From Pararhodospirillum photometricum DSM 122 (lineage in GTDB: Bacteria > Pseudomonadota > Alphaproteobacteria > Rhodospirillales > Rhodospirillaceae), in contig NC_017059.1 in the NCBI RefSeq assembly GCF_000284415.1, positions 2,140,816 to 2,156,402 of the forward strand: 15,587 nucleotides of DNA. The letters run 5' to 3'. The notes under the pieces are model-generated. The model was not told where the DNA came from. It saw only the letters and a program-made list of their open reading frames with translations, and did not search any database. Positions 7,403-14,600 of the stretch are shown in pieces. The position numbers and the translations under genes were made by a program. Each line of letters begins with the position of its first letter. Position 1 is the stretch's first letter.

Positions 7403-7849
7403 CTAACGCAGAGGAGGGTCTGGCCCCAAGTCCGCACGCAGGGCCTGCGCTTCACTCTCCAGCGCCGCCAGCGTGGCCACGTCGGCGGGGTCGGGGGTTC
7501 CGCCCTGGCCCAGGGTGGCCGCAATGGCCCGCGCCGGGCGGATCGATGCCGTGTCGATCTCCTGCAAGCGGCGCAAGAGCGCCGGCTGCCGCGCCCGGGC
7601 CTGGGCCACGCGCTCGGCCTCGGTCAAGGGGCGCACGGCCCAGGCCAGCGTCACCACCGGCCAGGGCCCGCCGACATCAAAGCCCCAAACGCCCCCGTCA
7701 ACCGTCAGAGCCTGGGATGCCGGGTCAAAGCCTGGGGGGACGCTCTCGCGCACATGGAACAGGCCTGCGTCGGCGAGAACATCGTCGGCAGCGTCGGCCA
7801 GGGCGGCCGGCAGGGCGTCGATCAGCGTGCCGTCGGCAGTCGCGTACAT
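7403..7849 (-). CDS. Small phage protein, tail-fibre-assembly-like, 148 aa
   Basis: This is the last gene of the tail module. The ATG at 7849 is preceded by GAGGAGG, and the gene begins 9 bp after the stop of the tail-fibre-like gene, so it is almost certainly co-transcribed. The N-terminal half is strand-rich (GGVWGFDVGGPWPVVTLAWAV). The C-terminal half is a long amphipathic helix with repeated ALLRRLQEID and LAALESEAQALRADL patterns and the sequence SIRPARAIAA. Small proteins with such helical tails commonly follow tail-fibre genes and act as fibre chaperones or attachment proteins; that role is inferred from position and composition. It shows no similarity I can see to the Avd accessory protein of diversity-generating retroelements: Avd is a four-helix bundle of similar length but lacks this strand-rich N-terminus. 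Confidence 0.8.
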   Translation of the reverse strand: MYATADGTLIDALPAALADAADDVLADAGLFHVRESVPPGFDPASQALTVDGGVWGFDVGGPWPVVTLAWAVRPLTEAERVAQARARQPALLRRLQEIDTASIRPARAIAATLGQGGTPDPADVATLAALESEAQALRADLGPDPPLR

Positions 7850-7858
7850 GTGTCCTCC

Positions 7859-9265
7859 TCACACCTTGGCCAGGCGGCCGCCGGTGTTGGCGTAGAAGGT
7901 GGTGTCAGGCTCAGTGAGGGCCACCGCCCACAACCCAGCGGCGGACCCGGTGCTATAGGTGCCGCCACACGCTGCGACCCGTTCCAGGGCCGCACTTGAC
8001 GTGCTCAGGGTGTAATCGGGCACGCTCGCGAGGTTGGCGGTATCGGTCACTGTAGCGGGCAAAAATAGGTCGCGAAAATTGTGGGCTGCGCCGGCGTGGG
8101 AAAAAAAGCTGACGGGGTACCCTGAGAGGGCCCGCGCCGTCCCGGTGTCCACCCACGCTTTGTTGCCCAAGCGGTCCCACAGCGCGAGAGTGCCGGACGT
8201 GGCCTGGACGCGTATACCGTCGCAGTACTGCCACACATTTCCCCACAGCCCGACGATGCCCCGATAGGTCGCGCTCGCGACGTCGGCGGCGTCCACAGCG
8301 GCGACACCCCCCTCGGCCACCCGGCCGGAGCCCAAGAGGCCTTGGCTTTCCGTGCTGGCCATTTCGACAACGGCCAGCATCTGCAGGGCCGCCCACTGGT
8401 AGACCGACCACAGCATGAAACCCGTCACACCCCCCGTGTTGCGGGCAGCGCATCGGGCTTGGTAATCGGTGAAGGAGATATTGGTTAGTGGCATAACCCC
8501 AGCCACAGAAGCCACTTTGGTGCCGCCGCTGTCGCTGCCTTGATACTTGCCAACCCAAAACTGATTGACCGGCGCGCCATCCTTGTAAAAAGCCGGATGG
8601 AGCACAAAGCCATCCAGGGGGCGATCGCTGATCCACCAACAGGTCTTCCCGGCCTGTGCGCTGCCCAGCGGCGCCAGCGCCACGCGATAGTAGAACGCGG
8701 GGACGCGGACCATGAGCTGGCCGTCCAGGGTCGCAGGGACCATCCCACCCCACACGGGATGCGCGTTGAATGCCGCGCCCCCCTGGGCGTAATCGCTGCC
8801 CGACAGAGTGTTGCCGCCCTTGTCCACCCGCGCCCAAGTACCGGTGCCGCCGCCCGTCGCCACAAGGGCGACGCCGATCACTTGGGCGGCCGGGTCATCC
8901 TCTGGATCGTAGCGCCACACGGCGCCGGTGCCCGTGCTGGTCAGGACTGATCCGGCTGGGCCGAGGGAGGCAGGGAGCCCAGCGGCCGCGGCCGAGGCGG
9001 CAGCAGCCTGGGCCGCGGCCACGGCCTCGGCGGCCCGGGCGGTGGCGGTGGTGGCGGCGGTCGTGGCTTGTGTGGCGGCGGCGGTGGAGGTTGTGGCGGC
9101 GGTGGTGGTGGCAGCCCCAACGGCCGACATGGCTTGACAGAGTCTTGGGTAATTGGCGGTCATCCCACCGGGGCCGGCCAGCCCCCCGGGGTTTGTGCTC
9201 TGGTTGTAGCGGCCCGCATTAATAGTCCAGAGGTAGGCGATGTGGGGCGTCGGGTCGTCAGTCAT
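7859..9265 (-). CDS. Phage tail-fibre-like receptor-binding protein with C-type-lectin/FGE-like domain, 468 aa; candidate DGR variable protein
   Basis: Start ATG at 9265 overlaps the previous stop (ATGA), and TGAGG lies upstream. Order of parts: an N-terminal segment (1-45) probably attaching to the tail; an Ala/Thr-only stretch (about 51-97), likely a helical spacer; a linker (100-160); and a large C-terminal domain (about 165-468). In that domain RGIVGLWGNVWQYCDG (335-350) matches the GNVWEW-type core motif of formylglycine-generating-enzyme/C-type-lectin folds, and GFMLWSVYQWAALQML is typical of phage members. The last 35 residues (CGGTYST...GGRLAKV, from 433) resemble the variable C-terminus of proteins diversified by retroelements such as phage BPP-1 Mtd. 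The codons at expected variable positions are ACC, TAT, AGC, ACC, GCC, GCT, GCC, ACT, ACC, ACC, TTC, TAC, GCC, AAC, ACC, as if derived from AAC/AAT. Tail location and host binding are inferred. Confidence 0.85.
   Translation of the reverse strand: MTDDPTPHIAYLWTINAGRYNQSTNPGGLAGPGGMTANYPRLCQAMSAVGAATTTAATTSTAAATQATTAATTATARAAEAVAAAQAAAASAAAAGLPASLGPAGSVLTSTGTGAVWRYDPEDDPAAQVIGVALVATGGGTGTWARVDKGGNTLSGSDYAQGGAAFNAHPVWGGMVPATLDGQLMVRVPAFYYRVALAPLGSAQAGKTCWWISDRPLDGFVLHPAFYKDGAPVNQFWVGKYQGSDSGGTKVASVAGVMPLTNISFTDYQARCAARNTGGVTGFMLWSVYQWAALQMLAVVEMASTESQGLLGSGRVAEGGVAAVDAADVASATYRGIVGLWGNVWQYCDGIRVQATSGTLALWDRLGNKAWVDTGTARALSGYPVSFFSHAGAAHNFRDLFLPATVTDTANLASVPDYTLSTSSAALERVAACGGTYSTGSAAGLWAVALTEPDTTFYANTGGRLAKV
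7862..7969 (-). other. Candidate DGR variable region with GC-rich 3' segment
   Basis: This is the 3' end of the tail-fibre-like gene. Codons at 7949-7960, 7937-7942, 7919-7921, 7913-7915 and 7883-7903 show the NNC/NNT pattern expected when adenines of AAC/AAT template codons are mutagenised, between invariant Gly, Ser, Leu and Trp codons. The segment ggcggccgcctggcc at its end resembles the GC-rich initiation-of-mutagenic-homing element. No template repeat copy was found elsewhere in the window by eye. Confidence 0.5.
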
Positions 9266-10125
9266 ATCGTGGCCTCACTGAGCTGTAGGTCCAGGGCGAC
9301 GCGCCCCCTCTCCGTTGTCGTGCTCTCCGTCACCGACGACAACCGGTAGAGCCCTCCCCACCGCCACGTGACGGCGGGGTCGCGGTGATCAGGGATATAC
9401 ACATATGGTTGCGTGTCGCCAACGAAACAAATAAAACTGGCTATCGCGCCGGCATCGTCGAGGTCGAGGTCGTCGAGCCTCAGCGTCGCCCCCCTGCGGG
9501 GTAACCCTGGGTCGATGGCATCCCCCACGCCCGGCACCGACGCGCTCTGCCCCTGGGGATCTCTCCGGTGTTTCGTTCCTGCCCAACAGGCCACCTCCAA
9601 CGACCCAGACACCCAGATCAGGCCGATCTCGGTCTGACTGTCGTTATCGCCTGCCTGTGTATACGTCTCCCCCCAAAGGGCAATATCCACAACAACCGCG
9701 GCGAGTGGGTCAAAAACAAAGTGCACAGATGTCGGGACGCTCATGTATTCTTGCTCAGGGATCCCCCCAAGAAAAAGATTGTCGTCCCCAAAAAGATAAT
9801 ATTGAGGCTCATGAAGCGGAGGGAGTACACGTCTAACCTCGGAATGTATTAGGTATGATCGTGCACTATCCCCATATATCCGGAGAGAGGCAAGCGAAGA
9901 TTGCCTGAGATTAAGATCAAAAAGCCCGACATACGACACCAGCCGCGCCTCCGGCCACGCCGCACTCACGGTGATCGGCGCCGCCTCGGTACCCACAGCT
10001 GGGACCACCGCGCGCAGCGACGGGGGCCAGGTCTGCACCAGCGATAGCGGTGCAGTGGGCAAGCAGGGCGACCCTGTCACGGTCGCGTCACCGACCAGGT
10101 TGTTGGCGCATAACAATGTAGCCAT
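9262..10125 (-). CDS. Phage tail structural protein, 287 aa
   Basis: The ATG at 10125 is preferred: AGGATGG (10131-10137) precedes it at good spacing and MATLLCANNL matches the usual beginning of this phage family. An upstream in-frame ATG at 10134 adds three residues. The protein opens with LCANNLVGDATVTGS and then SLRAVVPAVG, and is rich in beta strands. A Y-V-G-L-F-D-L-N-L-R...S-L-R-I-Y-G stretch looks like the 'GHNLSxxATxRVR' strand seen in related phage tail proteins. The C-terminus has DDLDLDDAGAIASF and GGLYRLSSVTEST. The family sits between the tail tube/baseplate genes and fibres and probably forms part of the tail tip; I cannot name it more closely. It ends in an ATGA overlap with the fibre gene, indicating translational coupling. 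The segment 9700-9900 is clearly poorer in GC than the rest. Confidence 0.8.
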   Translation of the reverse strand: MATLLCANNLVGDATVTGSPCLPTAPLSLVQTWPPSLRAVVPAVGTEAAPITVSAAWPEARLVSYVGLFDLNLRQSSLASLRIYGDSARSYLIHSEVRRVLPPLHEPQYYLFGDDNLFLGGIPEQEYMSVPTSVHFVFDPLAAVVVDIALWGETYTQAGDNDSQTEIGLIWVSGSLEVACWAGTKHRRDPQGQSASVPGVGDAIDPGLPRRGATLRLDDLDLDDAGAIASFICFVGDTQPYVYIPDHRDPAVTWRWGGLYRLSSVTESTTTERGRVALDLQLSEATI

Positions 10126-10135
10126 AACATCCATC

Positions 10136-11680
10136 CTACAGCGGGCTCACAATCAGACTGGTGCGGCGCAGACGTCCTCTGGACTCCCGCCCCAGCACCA
10201 CGCACGTCCGCCCCGGGACCAAGGCACCCCCTGTCACGTGGATGACGGCGCCAACGTCAAGCCCCGGGGCGCCGTCGTACACGTCGAGGCTGCATGTGCG
10301 GCGCACGACGGACCGATCGGTCAGGAGCGCTGTGGCCTCGGCCTCGGCGTCCGTGGCGCGCTGGAGCGCCGTCTCGACCGTCACCTCCCGCGCGAGGGGG
10401 TAGGCCGCAGCCACGTCCACGGCCGCCCGCCTGACGGTGCGCCACGTCGTGGCCAGCAGGGCCTGGTCCTGTGCCGTGGCGGCATCAGCCAGATCATCCA
10501 CCTCGGGCACCGCGCCCCACTGGAGGGCGACAGCCCTCGCGGGGGCGTTGCCGCCGGCCGACAGGGACGGCACCGCCGGGGAGCAGTTGACACCGGCGCG
10601 GTACGTCGCCACGGCTGGACCGAACCCCGGGAGGCGCCCCAGCCACACACTCCCCGCGTGCGTCACGTACCACCCGCCCCGAGCGACGCTCGCGGCGAGG
10701 GAGTCGAGGACAGTGGCGACAGTCGGCGCGTCCCCAGGGGCGTAGGCGAGACCCACGACCTGGTGGAGGTCACAGGGCAGACCAGGGAGGCCCGCTCGAC
10801 CGAGCACCAGCCCCGCCACCTGCCCCAGTGTGGCGAGGTACTCACCACCGGGCGCGTCCCCCACGACCTTGGCTCGCAGGCTCTCCGGCTTGGCACCGCC
10901 GAGCGTCAGGAGCGAGCTCGCCAGATCGGCGGTCCACTCGCCGATGCCGGGGTCCGCCGCCACCCGGGTATACCGCGACCCCCGGTTACTCACCCACTCC
11001 ACCGCATGCACCCGGCGCACACCGTTAACACTATAGACGTGCCGGCCGTCGCGGGTGCCTCGGTACGTCGGTTCAACAACGCACTCGCCGAGCGCAACTT
11101 CTCGCGACTTCCCCTTGAGAGACTCTCGAACATCTTCGTGTTCGCCGAATATATCTTCATTTTTGTATACGTCCAAGTCACTCTGTAGAGCTATATTACA
11201 CAGCTCTTCCTGGCCCATTACCTCAATGTCTATTTGATAAATTTTTGACTGTTTTGGATCGGCAGCAACGACCCCCGAAAAGACAGACTGGGCACTGCTA
11301 TAAGCGCCTCCCACCTCTATGAGCCGCTCGACCACCCGCCGCCCAGCCACGGCATACTCCGTCAGCAGCGGGGTCAGTGGTCTTCCGGGGAGCGCCACCT
11401 CCACCAGGGCGCCGGTTGCCACGTCTTCGACCCACCATTGGCGAGGGCCGCCCCAGAGGTGGTTGGCGAGGACCACGCCACCGACCGACAGGCGGGCCGG
11501 GGCGGACGGGCTGGCGACCGACACCGTCACCTCGGGCGGCTGCACCACCAGCGGGAGGTAGCACAGCCCCGGCCACGGCCCACCCCGCAGCTGGTAGGTC
11601 GGCGGCGTGCACAGGCGCCAGCGGTGGAGCCGGCCCGTGGGGAGGTGGTAGGCATCAAGATCCAGGAGCCTGGTGATCAC
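10136..11680 (-). CDS. Phage tail/baseplate protein, 514 aa
   Basis: The start chosen is GTG at 11680, one base after the tape-measure TGA, because GGGAGGG (11687-11693) lies 6 nt upstream. An in-frame GTG at 11698 would add six residues and overlap the tape measure gene. The N-terminus (ITRLLDLDAYHLPTG) and the middle (SVFSGVV, then LKGKSREVALGECVVEPTY, then YSVNGVRRVHAVEW) follow the pattern of tail proteins in which a G-x-x...L-K-G-K-x-(K/R)-P-x-x-L-G strand precedes 'yxVxxgxvxxvxxVxdrG'. The C-terminal part (about 270-514) has alternating strands and helices, with DVYDGAPGLDVGAVIHVT near the end. A baseplate hub or tail-tip position is inferred from gene order after the tape measure. Nucleotides 11100-11290 are markedly AT-richer than the flanks. 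No enzymatic motif is seen. Confidence 0.82.
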   Translation of the reverse strand: MITRLLDLDAYHLPTGRLHRWRLCTPPTYQLRGGPWPGLCYLPLVVQPPEVTVSVASPSAPARLSVGGVVLANHLWGGPRQWWVEDVATGALVEVALPGRPLTPLLTEYAVAGRRVVERLIEVGGAYSSAQSVFSGVVAADPKQSKIYQIDIEVMGQEELCNIALQSDLDVYKNEDIFGEHEDVRESLKGKSREVALGECVVEPTYRGTRDGRHVYSVNGVRRVHAVEWVSNRGSRYTRVAADPGIGEWTADLASSLLTLGGAKPESLRAKVVGDAPGGEYLATLGQVAGLVLGRAGLPGLPCDLHQVVGLAYAPGDAPTVATVLDSLAASVARGGWYVTHAGSVWLGRLPGFGPAVATYRAGVNCSPAVPSLSAGGNAPARAVALQWGAVPEVDDLADAATAQDQALLATTWRTVRRAAVDVAAAYPLAREVTVETALQRATDAEAEATALLTDRSVVRRTCSLDVYDGAPGLDVGAVIHVTGGALVPGRTCVVLGRESRGRLRRTSLIVSPL

Positions 11681-11681
11681 C

Positions 11682-14600
11682 TCACACCCTCCCGGCACGC
11701 GTCAGCGCAGAGCCCAGCCAGCGCAAGTAGGTCGCCGCGTCGGCCTCGGCCTCCGCGAGGTGAGACAGCAACCGCTCCACGCGAGCGCCCCGTGCCTCCC
11801 CTCGGGTATCGGCCTCGCGGACGAGCGCCAGTACCTCCCGGCCCTGCCCGACCAACGCGTCCAGCCGATCGAGGAGGGGGCTCATATCGATCGACCCCGA
11901 GGTCGAGGGCAGGAGCGTCGGCACCACGACAGGCGCGACCAGAGCCGGGAGGACATCCAGATACTGCACCCGGCCCGCATTGACCGACGCCAGCAGTCCC
12001 TCGTGCTGGGCCGTAGCGGCCGCGGTGGAGACGTATTCGCCGGGAGACGCGAATATATAGGCGAGGTCATCACGTGGGCCGCCCGGACCCTGCACTTTAC
12101 CCGGGCCCGGGGTTTTGCCGCCATCTGCAAAAGAACGACCCTCTTTTTGTCCGTACGTTAACCAGTGAGTTAGCATAAAATCATCAAAGTTCAGATCTAT
12201 TCCATGCATTATATTCGTAATACCGTTTTCTTTTTTGACTGTTATTTCGGAAAGCTGCCCTGGGTCATCCTTCCATGCTTCATATACATCTGTATTTCTT
12301 TCGGCGTACGCCTGCGCCCAACCGTGTAGCGTTTTAAGGTCAGTACGACCCTCCCCCTCAAACAGGGTGCGGCCCTCGGCCGCCCCATAGCGCCAGTAAT
12401 GGGCGAGGGCCAACGACGTAGCGTCGGACGGAAGCGTGGCACTCCCCCAGTCGATGGGCGATGTCGGCACGCTCATGCCGGTCTGGGGGTCGTATGTCAC
12501 GGACAAGACCCCCCCACCTGCCGAGTCGTTCGTGTAGGCGCGGGCGTCGCCCAGCGCCCCCCACCACGAGGACGCCAGCTCTTTCGGATTGCGCGCAGTC
12601 GCCGATGCAACGTCAGGGTTAGCGGCTAAGTACTGTGCCGCGAGCTGCGCCACGTCGGCCGTGGCCAGGGCCCGGGGCACCGCGACAGTCCCGCCCGCCC
12701 CGGGGCCCGGTGCGGTTCCGGCCGCCTCGGCGGCAGCGATTTGGGCGAGCAGCCCGTTGGCCGTCGCCTGCGCAGCGACAAGCTGCGACAAGTAGTTGCT
12801 TGATCCGCCACCGCCAAAAAGCGACAGCATGGACGAGTATAACGCGTCATCCTTAGCAAGGGGTCCTAAGTCGCCAGTATGCAGGGCGGTCGCCCACGTG
12901 CCGTCGGCCGTCAGCTGGGCGACAGAAAGTATTCCCTTGTTTGTGCCGTCTAGCGAGGTAAATATACGCTTTGCTTCGTCTGCTGAAGCGCCGTACTGGG
13001 CAGCGAGCGCCGTAAACTCTTTGAGCCCCAGCCCTCCGTCACTGTCCGTGTCCCACGCCGCCAGCTTGGCGGCCATGGCGGCTGCACGACCGTCGAGGGC
13101 CGCGAGGGTGTTGGCGACCACGCCGTCAGTCGTCAGGGACTGCCACGCCAGGGCGTTGGTGATCTCGAGGGCCGAGAGCATCCCATTGCCGTCAGCATCC
13201 ACCGCTTGATGGAGGCGGACGATTGCACTCTCCGAGGCCACGCCCCGCTCCAGCACAGCGCCGCGCAAGGTGTCGAGGCGGACACCGTCGCCAACACCCT
13301 GGGAGAGCAGAGCCCCCAGGCCTCCAGCCAACGCGTCGCTCCTGAGGAGCGACTGGAGGGCATATGCCGCCTGGACCTCGCCGGCATCCAACACAGCGTC
13401 GCGGTTGCGATCGACCGCTGCCCAGGTCTGGGCGGCGACCGCCTCGGACACCGCCCCATGGGTCGCCAGCTCGGCCCGCCACCCGGCAGGGTCGAGCGTG
13501 CGCCAGCCCCGCGTGAGGTCGCCCAGCAAATTGGCGGCCGCTGTGGTCTGCAAGGCGATGCTCGCGGCGTGGTCACGCAGGGCCGTCAGGATCGCCGTCT
13601 GCTCGGCGTCGGGGTCGTAGGCACTGACGCCCAAGATCTCGGCGATAGCGCCTAGCGACGCCTCGACCCAAGCCCGGTCGGCCGCGTGTACTGCTGACCC
13701 ACCCGTCGCCTCCCGCGAAGCGGCCAAGAAAGCGTCCGCCAGAGTAGGGAGACGCTCTAGCGCCTGCTTGACAAGTGTCTCATTTTTAGAGGTGGCGACA
13801 ACGCCCAGCGCACCAGCAAAGGTCTCCTGGGCGGCTCGGTAAGCCTCGCGGGGCGAGACACTCGTGGTAGAGGACCGCAGGCTGTCGACATAAGCCCGCA
13901 GCGTTTGACCTGTGGACGTGCCGTAATCGGCTAACGTCTTGGCTTTATCGTAAGAATCTTTGAGAGCCGCAAGCCGGTCTTGTTGTGCTTCTTTTTCCGT
14001 TTCTACCGCTTTTTCTGCAAATTCTTTGATGATTTTATTAATGGCAAGGCCCTGTAGCTCAAAAACAAGCGCCATGTCGGCGCCTTGCTCCAGGTAGGCC
14101 TGCCTCTTTTCCGCCCACTCGCGCTCAAGGAGGGCGAGCTGGTCCTCGACAGTGTCGCCCGCCTTGGCCTCGGCCAGCTGGTCAGCCAGGTCCTTATTAA
14201 GGTTGGCCGCCTCCTTTGCGGCGGCCTCGGTTGCAGTCCCCAGGGCCTTGGTCAGGCCGGCCATGACGGTACGGTAGTGGGCGGCGCCCGTGCCTGCCGC
14301 CTCATACTCCCGGCGCAGAGCCCGCAGCTCGTCAGCCGACAGGTCGGCGACGCTCTCGGCGACCAGACCAGCGGCGTTGGTAGCGGCCTGGGCCCAGTCA
14401 CCCCCCGCCAGGGCCAGCTCCCACCACGAGGCCTCGGCCTCGGCGGCGGTCTCCTCTAGCGTGGTCAGGTAAGCCTTGCCCGCGAGGCGGTTGGCCGTGC
14501 TTTTGATGGCGGCGTCGGCCGTCGCCTTGGAGAGCCGCGACCACGCCCCGGCCGCCACACCAGCCTCGACCCCGGCCGCCTCCAGCACCGAGGCCAAGTC

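Noticed and set aside
6958..7524. 188-codon minus-strand frame continuing past the small tail gene
   Set aside because: It is Arg/Pro-rich, runs through the hairpins, overlaps a better-supported gene in another frame and has no ribosome binding site.
7403..7849. The small tail gene as the DGR accessory protein Avd
   Set aside because: It has a strand-rich N-terminus and a fibre-chaperone-like helical tail, and no four-helix-bundle pattern.
9971..11188. 405-codon plus-strand frame opposite the tail proteins
   Set aside because: It overlaps two packed tail genes, has shadow composition and no start signal.
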